A DNA stretch of 64,000 nucleotides from Reticulitermes speratus (taxonomy: Eukaryota; Arthropoda; Insecta; Blattodea; Rhinotermitidae): NCBI GenBank assembly GCA_021186555.1, contig JAJKFL010000004.1:23898406-23962405 (forward strand). Reading direction: 5' to 3'. This document shows, one piece after another, positions 13,597 to 24,500 of the stretch; positions within the stretch are counted from its first letter, which is position 1, and the number at the start of each line of letters is the position of its first letter. The notes beneath the pieces were generated by a model. It was given only the letters and a program-made list of their open reading frames with translations, had not been told where the DNA came from and did not search any database. The position numbers and the translations under genes were made by a program.

Positions 13597-13730
13597 AAAT
13601 TTAGGACGTTTGGGATGTGACTGTTTGTCGTTGGTTAGTAGTTCTCTGCTTTTCAAAGCACTATGACCCTTCAAATACTGGGAACTACTCGCACAACGAC
13701 AAGCATCACATCCCAAACGACCTAAATCTT
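13597..13730. repeat. Foldback hairpin, arms of about 50 bp
   Basis: The left arm (13597-13646) includes GACGTTTGGGATGTGA and TTGTCGTTG. The right arm (13680-13730) holds their reverse complements, CAACGACAAG and TCACATCCCAAACGACC. The spacer is about 33 bases. The sequence is unrelated to the 11.9-kb foldback, so it is a separate palindromic family. Confidence 0.75.
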
Positions 13731-14184
13731 CAGTAAATATGATAATTACGATGGCCACCGGAATAAATATAAAAATTTCTATTGCGTATAATAAAAGAAA
13801 TTTTACACAAATGACAAGATTCGGTCTCATTCCACCTCAGGAGCGTAATCTGATTTTTCAGTGATTTTATCGATCTTTTCAAGGACTATAAATTTAAAAG
13901 GTCACCCACCAAATCAAAAATCACCACCGTCCGAGTCAAATATTCGTGGTATGCAAGTATAAATACGGAAGTGAGGCTGGATGCTGCAGGAAAAAATCTT
14001 ACTCGGGAGATAAAGTTTATTGCTTTTTAAGTTTAAATAGTTTATCAGAAATATTTCCGATATTATGACAGGCTGGTAAAGCATCGATATATTGTATACT
14101 TACATAAGTGTGTTGCTAAATAACTCAGTTGAGAGTAGGCCTATCCCTTGTTGAGAAACCAGTAGTTGTTCAACAACTCTAAAG

Positions 14185-14290
14185 ATGAGATCTTCGCTCT
14201 TCTGGGATGTTACGCAGGGTAAATTGGTAGTTAGTCACCGATGTTTCGGGACAACGTATCGGTCCCATCTTCAGGGGTCAAGACTGCTTG
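14185..14290 (-). repeat. Foldback repeat family alpha, single arm with hammerhead-like motif
   Basis: On the minus strand the order is CCCCTGAAGAT, GGGAC, a nine-base loop, GTCCC, GAAACATC, GGTGACTAACTACC and then ATCCCAGAAGAGCGAAGATC. This is the best-preserved copy in the window. The two stem strands are perfectly complementary. The core runs from 14239 to 14274. Confidence 0.65.
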
Positions 14291-14292
14291 AC

Positions 14293-14342
14293 TGATTTCA
14301 GGCTTCCGCCGTGGTTTAGATCGTGGCGGAAGCCTGAAATCA
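14293..14342. repeat. Perfect 18-bp inverted repeat
   Basis: TGATTTCAGGCTTCCGCC at 14293-14310 is followed 14 bases later by its exact reverse complement at 14325-14342. It directly abuts the alpha-family repeat and may be its missing second end or a separate small hairpin. Confidence 0.75.
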
Positions 14343-14345
14343 CGC

Positions 14346-15211
14346 ATATTCTAAAGATTCCTAACACTTCATGAAATTTTTCATTCACAGGAAAACGTTT
14401 GTATAGGGATATTTTAATTAAAATATTCCTGAAATACAGGACTCTTTTCAGTTACGTGTTGTGCAGTTTCAGGAAACACAGACAAAGGGGCGTTACATTC
14501 GTGAGAAAGAAACAGTACCTTTAGAAGTTAGACTGAAGCATAAGAGTTTTATATAGCTACAGGATGTGGACGTAAACGCGAAATGGGGAACAGAGGTCAT
14601 AAGCTGGGGGGCTGTTCTTGTAAAGTTATGGTAAGTTTAAAGGCAGTTTTAAAACAATTTGCGGTAAAACCGCAGACGCTCTGACTAGATTCCTGGTCTT
14701 CACTTCTTCATTCGTTACAAATGCAAATGAGTACCTTGGGTTAAGTTGGTAAGGTTTGGGAATTGCTATTACACAAGGCAGACACATTCACTTCCGCACT
14801 TCTTCCGTCCCCTGCATATTCCCCGCTGGGGGACAACGTAACCCTCACAAAGAGGGAGGAAGTTTTAACCGGTGGATCTTAAGTGAAATTAGGCATAGTT
14901 CAAGACAACGTTATGCAACGTACTTTAATTTTATAAGATGGAGGCCTACAGCGGATGGAGACCTGGATGAGGTGCAGGAAGCAAGATAACTAAAAGCAGG
15001 AGCGAGATAAGAAAGGGGGGAGGGGGTATACAATTAGTGTTACAACTGTCTTACATCAGGTAGTTTTTCATGACCGCTTTTCTTTTCGAATTTTGACTTA
15101 GGCGTCTGAGAGTGAACGAGATTGGAAATATTTTTAGTATGCTGTCATTACTTAATGGAAAAAGTAGTCTTATTAAATCACCACAATCTCGCTGAATAAG
15201 TTTGTATGTGT

Positions 15212-15244
<33 letters not shown>

Positions 15245-15727
15245 ATCCATTTCAAATTTCTAGACATTTGGTCGATACGTACAAAATTTGGTACAAAGTT
15301 TGTGTCGTTGGACTCCACCTCAACAATCAACAATCCAACGATTTAAGAAATAAAATTCCCCCCCTCAACATTAAGAAGAGAGAGTGAAAATTGGAACATG
15401 CATTAGTTCTGCGAGGTTACCAACTGATATAGTCTACCAAACCATTTTGGATTTTTCTAACTTTTTCTATACTTACACAGAGAAAATCCGTACACTTTAA
15501 GTAGGACCTACCACAATTCTGAATGACTCATCAAAAATCCATTTGAATAGCTGACCTTGTTTGCATCCCCCTGCTAAGGCACTGTCGTAGCACAGTTATA
15601 CATAGACAATATCTATATCCCTGGTGCTTGTAACCCTTGAGGATGAATTGAGATAAATAAAAAATTCACAATTCAATTCACAATTCACAGTTATGCTATT
15701 ATACTATTATAATACTTCATCATCACA
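14346..15727. other. Gene-free stretch
   Basis: Apart from the TG microsatellite at 15.2 kb, nothing is recognisable. Confidence 0.45.
15213..15243. repeat. (GT)n microsatellite
   Basis: About 15 uninterrupted GT dinucleotides. Confidence 0.9.
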
Positions 15728-16020
15728 GGCAAGCGGTGGCACAGTTGGTTGAGGCACTGCGCCCGAAGCCAGAAGGTAGCGGGTTCGATTCCCGATGGGG
15801 TCATTCCTTCCGGCCGCACTATGGCCCTGGAGTCGACTCAGCCTCTAAGAGAAATGAGTACCAGGGGTATCTCCTGGGGGGGGGGGGGGGGTAAAGGCGA
15901 CCTGTGCGTACGGCTGACAACCCTGTCACCTTCATTTGCCGATTGTCCGGAAATCTGGGAGCCTCAAACTGCTGGCCTGTCCAGGCCTGTACAGCGATTG
16001 CTTTACCTTTTACCTTTATC
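15728..16020 (+). repeat. tRNA-derived SINE, near full length
   Basis: The head GGCACAGTTGGTTGAGGCAC fits a Pol III A box. A perfect B box, GGGTTCGATTCCCG, follows about 35 bases later. A body of about 200 bp comes next and the tail is TTTACCTTTTACCTTTA, a short tandem repeat typical of SINE 3' ends. A run of 16 G residues (15876-15891) interrupts the body and is probably a mutable homopolymer. A second element with a similar TTACCTTT tail lies at 16.1-16.4 kb. Confidence 0.75.
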
Positions 16021-16144
16021 ATAGACTATCATATTTTCCTTGAAGCGATAGATTTCGTGGGATGATCATATCTCATCTCGTTCTTGCCTCCTTCAGCATA
16101 TTTACTCATATTTCTCGTGGCCGCTGTTTTTAAACACTTTGTAA

Positions 16145-16388
16145 CTAATTCGGGAGCAGGGATAACATAGTAGGTATGAAGTCTTCTACGGGCGGAAGGG
16201 TTTGGGTTTCGAACCCCGATGGTGACAAGAGATCTTCGCTTCTCCGCATCCTTCTAGATAGGCTCTGGGCCCCACCCAGCCTCCTGTACAACACCCATAT
16301 AGTGACGAGGTTAAGAATGAGTGGAGCTGCGCCTCTCCTTCCCCTCTGTGCCTGCATGGCGTACCACGGTAAGACCTTACCTTTGTAA
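16145..16388 (+). repeat. tRNA-derived SINE (diverged A box)
   Basis: A B-box-like string, GGGTTTCGAACCCCG, is present near 16203. The 3' end is AAGACCTTACCTTTG, resembling the neighbouring SINE's tail. The A box is poorly kept. The segment between contains no coding signal. Confidence 0.5.
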
Positions 16389-16649
16389 CTAAGTCACGTA
16401 TGTTTCTAAAGCAGATATTTGCTATCGCAGCATCAAATCCGTTACTTACCCTATCCTGACTCCTTTCATTTCTCTCTGGGCCAATAATTATTTTGCCTCC
16501 GGAACCATTTCAGTATTATCTTATCTTCTGCTCCTTGGTTTTCAAATCCACATTTTGCAGCAGATTTCTCCGTATTATACTCCTGTTTTCTGTAAGCGTA
16601 TTGTCAGTTTATCTTTACATCGTTGCTAACATTGCTGTCTTGTTTTCTG

Positions 16650-16650
<1 letters not shown>

Positions 16651-16693
<43 letters not shown>
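16651..16693. repeat. (TAC)n microsatellite
   Basis: About 14 TAC triplets. The threonine-rich reading frame over it is a by-product of the repeat. Confidence 0.9.
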
Positions 16694-16694
<1 letters not shown>

Positions 16695-16814
16695 TAAAGG
16701 ATGGACATTCTGACCTATTACAGCTCAGAATGTTTTTAAATCTCCGGGATCACAACCCAAAAAAAGTAATCTTAAGAGTAAAATTAACTATCTGTGTTCG
16801 ACTGCTCCTAATCA

Positions 16815-16890
16815 GCGTTTCTGAAAGTAACTGTCAAGGTTTAGCACTTCTGCCTCCTTTTTAGGAGGTTCCGGGTTTAAGTCTAGGCCC
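16815..16890 (+). repeat. tRNA-like SINE fragment
   Basis: TTTAGCACTTCTGCCTCC followed by CCGGGTTTAAGTCTAGG gives an A-like and a B-like box at about tRNA spacing. A T-rich run follows. Confidence 0.4.
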
Positions 16891-16930
16891 AGAAGCAAAC
16901 TTTTCTGCTTTTTTGCATTTTTTTTTTTTC

Positions 16931-18484
16931 AAATTAATTATTCACTGATCTCTGATTCCGGACGGTGACAAAATTTTGTTTTTTTTCCTCCAAAGCTTCC
17001 ACCTAACTTCCTATTCAATGGGTACCAGGGACTCTTTCCCCGGAGGTAATGGGGCTGGGGCTTAAAGCTGATCATTTAGCTCCATTTAGCACCAAGTTTA
17101 AGGGTGGAAATATGTCTCTACTGCCCCATAAGCCTAAATGATGTACACGGGACAACTGTAACTGAATTACGGACAGCATCGTTAAATACACCAGTAATAA
17201 ATACACAGGCACGCACGCACGCACACGCGCTCAAACGGTGTGGGACGATTACCATTACTGGCTTCTGAACTGGAGTTTTCATACAACCGCTATCTCGTGG
17301 CTGAAAATGGAAACGTTTCCTCCAGATCCGGCAGTTCAGTTGGGGGCATGCTTTTGTCTGCTGTTAAATTACAGACACAGACCACATGTGTGTAAACTAA
17401 AGGACACAAACTTCCTATTCGTAAAACCTGCACCATTTTGAGACAGAGGTTCAAAATTAATTGCGAGGCAACACTCAGTCAGGATAAAATCATAAACTTA
17501 GATCCCTGTAGGAAATGAGCACTGTATGTATTTCATCTTGCATCTTTGATATGCATATGACAATGGTAATTATGTGGATACCTTCTAAACTCCGGCATTT
17601 CAGCTACAAAGCGTGTTGGGTGTAATTTATTTCTCACAGCACATCACTGCATTAATCACATGAGTAATCGACTGATATTTGTAACGGAGTTTCGATGTGG
17701 GAATGCGAGTCAAGAGCTTTACGTTATAAAGAATTATGGGACGTCAGTTCATTCATGTCAAACTTTGTGTGTAGTGAAGCTTAAACCAAACGACCCGTCT
17801 CGTACCAAGTCAGTCCAAACACCGCTCCCTGATCACGTAGCAGGGTCTGCGGGATGTCGGGAAGATCCAACTAGTGGAAAGAAATTCTCCTCTTGCTATT
17901 TCATTGTTATTTTCATCGTCCTCCTTCGTCTGTGATTAGACAAATAAGTTAATATCAATTCGATTAACTTTTTAATTTGAATGTGATTATACTGTATTCG
18001 ACGTTCACATATAATTTATTAGGAGTTATTTTTATAACAGTAAAATTTCCAATATTTTTAATTCAGAAATGTGCTGACTTAGTATTCTGCCTGATAGAGT
18101 TCAGTAGCAGTACATATCATAGTTAAGTACTTTAGTTGGATTTCAATAAACTATAAGGTCAGTTCTGAACCATTTGTTTCTTGGATAAAGGAAGAGTATA
18201 TACCGGGTCCATACCGGTTATTTAACTGAATTCTAAAAGGTTGCGAGTTCACAATGTTAAATACCATCGTCAAAACCTTTTAGAATTCAATTATAAGGTC
18301 AGTTGTTTTCTCATTTTAACACAGTTCTTTGTAAACGGCTAAAGTGATAATACACACACGGAAAAGCCGCAGTACTCTCATCCGTGATGAGAAGTACGAA
18401 AGTGCCTATGCCACTGATCATGGCTATGCACCATGTTTATGATGATCTGTGAACGCCGATTGAAGTCAAACAGCATGAAACAAA
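16931..18484. other. Upstream flank of EXOSC5
   Basis: No coding exon is seen. A 15-bp inverted repeat (GAATTCTAAAAGGTT at 18228-18242 and its complement at 18274-18288) lies about 200 bp before the start codon. The segment TATAAGGTCAGTT occurs as a direct repeat on either side of it, suggesting a small inserted element. The EXOSC5 promoter must lie here but no clear TATA box or initiator could be fixed. Confidence 0.4.
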
Positions 18485-18596
18485 ATGAATGGAACGTGTG
18501 AGAAGGAGAATGAAAGCGAGGAACAATGTTTACGTGCCATGAAGTGTGAATTAAATGTTTTAAGCAGATCAGACGGTTCAGCAATGTTTACACAAG
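18485..18596 (+). CDS. EXOSC5: EXOSC5 coding exon 1
   Basis: Encodes residues 1-37 from the ATG at 18485 (MNGTCEKENE...) to MFTQ, plus one base of the next codon. The donor is G|GTAGTA, a weak but valid GT site. LSRSDGSA is the family's usual N-terminal landmark. Upstream stops and this motif fix the start to this ATG or the internal Met at residue 19. Confidence 0.85.
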
Positions 18597-21500
18597 GTAG
18601 TATAATTCTGTTGTATGGTTTAAACATGACCATACAAATGCATGCATTTGTTGCCAACTTCGTTTCTTTCTCCAGGCAAAATGTAAAATGATGTGAAAGA
18701 AGCACATGGAAAGAAATTTGTCTGCTGTTTTAATCAGGTGTTTACTACAACCGGCTTTGGTTTGATTACAAGTCACAGATATTTTTACAAATTTATTGAG
18801 CAACGACTAAACCCATTTTCGTACAGGTTAGAATTGTTGGACATGTTTGTTAGGTGTTGTATTTTAGAGATAGGGAGTAAACACCTGACTGTTACTTCCC
18901 CCAGTACTGTTTCATAAGAATACTTGTGCCTTAGTCATCTACGTCAAAAATAGACCTTTAGAATACAGTGTCTTGTACGTAAGGTGTCTGTACTGTGAGA
19001 AGTATCGCACACTGATTACCAACTGAATGGTGGGACTGTCGAAAGTCCAAAGACGATTAGCTGGCAAACAACTTCCTGCTGCTAAATGCCCAAGGTAGCA
19101 AGTGTGCATAAGGTGGTATGTTTCGTGTTAATAGAAGGCAGTCATGATCTTACGTATAGTAGAGCACCAACATAACGTAATGAATAACTTAAAACTCTAA
19201 TAAAAGCAGAACAAGGAGGGGAGGTATATGAAAGAAACTAAATTAAAATACATCCACTGATTTGTAATAAGTTGTCAGCTCCAGTGTTTAACACCATGAA
19301 CAGATGTTATGGTGTGCTTCAAAATTGGCAATAGAAGACGTGCTTATGAATGTAAATCAAGTATACTTTTCTAGTGATTTAATGAAGATGAAATGCAACT
19401 GTGAACATTTAGCATTTCCAAATTGTGCTTGGTTCAGAAATTAGTTATGTGTTTGTTGCTTTTATATGTGTCACCTGGAAAATGTTTTGCATTCACTCAT
19501 AGTCTTTTATGACAAAAGTAACTGGTATATACTGAATATGAATATTCAATGGTACTTACACCAAGTATGAGCAATGTCCTTAATATGTGCAGCTCTCCCA
19601 TAAAAAAAGTTTTGCTGACACTGTCATTGGTCTGTTCATTGGCAGTGTATACAGAAAAAAAAGTTTACACTTTCTTACTGCATCCAGTGACACAATAGGT
19701 GAGTGCATTTTTTGTTAGTAAGAATAATAATAAATAAATATGTAAATAAATATCTCACTTGTCAGTCATATATATCTATGAACACATACTCAAATTTAGG
19801 TATGTGATTTGTGATAGTTTTTAAATGCTTTCTGACACAAAGCAAAAATAGAGAAATTCAGAAACATGGGAGATTGAACCTGGGACTTTCATTCATACTA
19901 CAAGTCCATAGTGTAATCCTCTCAGTTATCAGGCCTGAATAACTAGCAAGGCAATTTTTAAAATTAAGACCCACTGGTTGAAAGGGTAAGACATGTGTCT
20001 CTGTATTTTCTCTCTACTTTCCATTGGTCCCATTCTCATTGAAATCCTTTATCCAAGCATAATGGTCTCTCCTTGTTCATAGATTAGCCAGAAAAGCTGT
20101 GTATGGAGCATCGGGTGACACCATTCCACATTTTTGTTGTAGGAGATACAGCAGTTTTGACTGCAGTGTATGGACCTGTTGAAGCGAAGCCACAGCGGAT
20201 GTTAATAGAGAAAGCAACTGTTGAAGCACTGTATCGTCCTAAATCAGGTTTACCATGTTAGTAAATATCAGTGTCAAGATAAAATTGTATCTAGAATTAA
20301 ATTAATGGATACTATGCAGACCTGCCGTACTAATGGAGTTCACGTTCTGCCAGTAAAGGTGGTACATTTCATGGTTAATTATTCATACATCAGACAGGTT
20401 GGCATGGTTCTTATTTTGACAGTATACCATAATGTACGTACTAGTTTTATTTCCAACTACCTCACAAAGCTTAGTTTTTGCACTCCTACATGTTTCAGCC
20501 ACCTATTGTAGCCATCGTCAGGGAGCTATAATATTATAAAGACACAAGCAGCGTATCTATCGTATGCCAGTAAATGGTAAACATGTATACATCAGCATTA
20601 TACAACAGTCAAGTGATATACAGTATTACTAAAAATTATTCAGATTAAAATGCAAGTGAAATATTAAAACATAAAATGTAAGAACATAAAAAGCTGTCTC
20701 CAATCATCTTGTAGTATTAGATATCTCCTGTTTTTGATGGAGTGGAGATCCAAGGTTGTGATACACGATGTTTACTCCATGAGTGATCATGATCATGTAG
20801 TGCAGCACGATCATTCGTGGAGTAAACATCATGTATCAAAACCTTGGATCTCCGCTCCATCAAAAACAGGAGATATCTAATACTACAAGATGTTTGGAGA
20901 CATCTTTTTACATTCGTACATTTTATGTTTTAATACATCACTTGTAGTTTAATCTGAATAATGTTTAGTAATACTGTACATCAGTTGACTGTTGTATGAT
21001 GCTGATGTATATATGTCTCACATTTACTGACATGTGATATGCTGCTTGTGTCTTTATAATATTATAGCTCCCTGAAGATGGCTACAATAGGTGGCTGAAA
21101 CATGTAGGAGTGCAAAAACTAAGCTTTGTGCAGTAGTTGGAAATAAAACTAATACAGAGAAGACAAGTGCACGGAATGTGCATAACATTAAATATACCGT
21201 GATGTGTTAAAATACGCTGGAAGTTAATGGATCACTTTTGAAAATTTTTATGATTGTTAAGTTATTTCTAATTAATACCATCAGTGGTAAAATCTCAAAA
21301 AGAAAATACACAAAAATGACATGCAAGTTATATTGGACTTAAGTAATATGAGAGATCTGGATTAGGGATAATAATTTTTTGTGAGCTTTGTAGATGGTTG
21401 TACATTAGTATCAACATATGGAAATTTGTGCATTATTTAGCTATTGTCTATAACAGGAATAGAATATTAAGTATCAGCATAACAACATTGGCACTTCCTG

Positions 21501-24500
21501 CAATTATGTATGCCTTTTATTCATTGCCTTTGCACTATAAGTGTTGATGAGGGTAACATGCAGTATAAAATAGTGTCACCTGGAGCTAAGAACTATGTGG
21601 GATAACTTTAAGAGCAAGGTAGCCTATTACACTGTTGTTATGGTAGTGACATCTAGACAAAACTGTATTGTTGTGGACTGGGGAGACAAGGAATGCAGCC
21701 ACTTAAAAGATGGACTTGGAGATACAGATATTTCATTGCCAGATTTTATTATTGTGTACACACAAAAATATATTTGCAAAATTGGTCTGTTTGTTTGTCA
21801 GACACCTTGCATAACTTTAAACTTGAGAACATTCCCCCCACGCCCCCCCAGATTATTCATTACATGTATGGGATTGAATTCTTTCGTCATTAACATTATA
21901 ATAAATTGAGTGGATTTCCTAACCATGTGCATAAAATAGCGTACCAGAAACCTAGGATTAATCCCATCTGTCACAGACACTTTTTATTTTTTAGGCGTGC
22001 ATGACAGGATGCGGGAGTCACTGCTTCGAAACACATGTGAAACTGCACTGCTTGCTACTCTTCATCCAAGAACATCAATATCAGTCATAGTACAAGAGAT
22101 GCAAGATTCAGGTGGGGTAAGTAAAATATTCTATCCACCATAGCTTTTAGTATTTATTTAGTTCTTCTACAGGTTGGGCCAAAACCTGCTTGACAGCTTC
22201 AGTGAAGTGTTATGAAAATATAGGAAGCTCCAGTGACATGAAACCCCTAACATAATATGGGGAAACACTTCAAGTTTATCCACAGGTACTTGGCATGAGC
22301 TCCCTTGGTTACCCTGCGGATGTCCCAACAATAGTCCCCAATTCTTCCCATATCCACCACATCGTATCTCAGTCCACCTTGTTTACTGCCTCTAATGGTG
22401 GAAAATTACCTGATACCATACCTACCAGATCACAGTAATTGTACTGTGATTTTGTAACCAGATAGCAAACCACCATGTTTCCACACAGAGATTTGTGCCT
22501 CTCTCAACACAGCATTTCCTGGCAACTTACAAGAATTATTCCATGGTCCCCCACATTCTCCAGATCTGACACCTTTCGATTTTAGTCTCTGGGTTCATGA
22601 AGGCTGTGGTGTGTTCTTCCAGTGCGTAAAACCAGCCCTCCATGAGCTGCAGCACTGCATCACAGAGGTAGTAAAGAAGGGGGGCTGAGACATACACTGC
22701 AGTGAATGTGGGAGGAATTAGATGTTGGTGGAGCATCTGCAGAGTAACCAGTGGATTTCATATTGAACACCTGTCAATAAACTTGGTTTGGTGATTTCAG
22801 ACTTTTGCCGCTCATAAATAAGATCTTCGGCTTCTGGGATGTTACACAGCGTTGATTAACAGTTTGTTATAGACATTTTGGGGCAACCTATCAGACTGTT
22901 TGACCCCTGAAGATGGGACCGATAGTTTGACCTGAAACGTCGGTAACTAACTACCATTCAATGCTGTGTTACATCCCAGACGAGCAAATATCTCAAACTT
23001 GGTTTCCTCATATTATGTAAGTGGTTTCATGTCATCGTGGCTTCTTGTTTTTTCACAAGTTATCAGTTCTCAGTGCCAACCAGAATAAAGCTCTTTGTGT
23101 TTCAGAGGCCATCTTTGCCTATACATCAGTGTTAGATTAAAGTCTGTTTTACTCTGCAGTGAAATGGCTTACTGCCCGAGAGGATTATTTCATTACATTT
23201 AGTCAACTTGGGTTGTCAAGCTGTATATTTATTTTGGTTCAGCAGTGAATTAAAGTGGATGGAATCAACATTTGTAGAATCCCCTACGTCATAACAGAAA
23301 TAATTGCAACAAAATGCAAGATTGTAGCAATATCACAGTAAATGAACGAACTAGATATCTGTGAGGGAAGTGATCAATTTAAAGTATTTAATGTACTTTG
23401 ATCCGTAATGCTAACTTTCATTAGTGTTTTCTTAAAGCAAAAGTTGTTCCCTGAGGATGACACAGTAGTGTCATAACATGTCAACATGTCAAGTGTTTAG
23501 ACATAAATGTAGAGAACCTTTTTTTTCTGTGGCGCAACAGCCCAACTCTAGCCTAGTCTGCCTCATTGCTGAGGTTTCTATATCACACACACTTAGCACA
23601 GACACCTGGTAGGACTCTTCTGAACGAGTGATCAGCTCATTCCAGAGGCCACTATCCACACAACACACAACAAACACAGGAGACAAACATCCATACTGTC
23701 AGCGAGATTTGAACCCGTAATCCTAGCAAGCATGTGGCCACAGACCAATGACCTAGACCACACTGCCATCGGGATTGGCATTAAATGATTTGAAGACATT
23801 TGTTATTGTGGTATAGCTTTATTTGATGGTTTTATTACTGTTTTACAATGGACGGAATTAATCTTTTTACTTTTTTTGGGGTTAAGTCGCAAGATTACAG
23901 TCATCTTAGATGTGATACTGTGTAGTTTGGTGGATGGGTACAATGTTTGGAGGAACCTGCTGCCTCCATCTTCGGGGTAGAAGAGAGACATTTCTGCCCT
24001 GAAGGAGGCAGCAGGCTCCTCGAAAATGTTACCCATCTACCAAATTACATGGTGTCACTTACCAGGAGAATGTAACTTCCACACTCACAGTTGTGAGACC
24101 CACAGATGTCATATAAGTTGGAAGAGTTGAAAGTTAGATCCATTGCAAGTTGTGAAATTAGACAAGCTTGTAAGTTCTGTGATAACATGTCTGAATATTT
24201 TGAAAATATGTTTTAAAAGCTCAGCCAGGGTTGTGTCTGTCAGTGTTGACCATGGTTTTCTTGTCCTCAGTCCTTTGTGACAAATACTGGAATGGCACCT
24301 TGAGGTATGCTCTAACTGCTTCATCCAAAGTCTTTTGCAGTTTACTCTATCATTCTTGTGTCTCTAGTGGTTATGTATAATCTGTCAGTTGATGTGGCAT
24401 TGTTAAATAATCCTCCTGTAATGGTGTGTTTTTTCTTTCTTTTTTTCCTGCTTGAGTAAAGGTTTTTAATGGGTTGGTCATTTTGTTCATGAAAGATGCA

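Noticed and set aside
16493-16864. 123-codon frame with a threonine run
   Set aside because: The run is the TAC microsatellite. The rest is unlike any protein I know and no splice context supports it.
18378-18917. Overlapping small frames on both strands around EXOSC5 exon 1
   Set aside because: Shadows of the first exon and its intron; only the plus-strand MNGTCEKENE frame up to 18596 matches a protein family.
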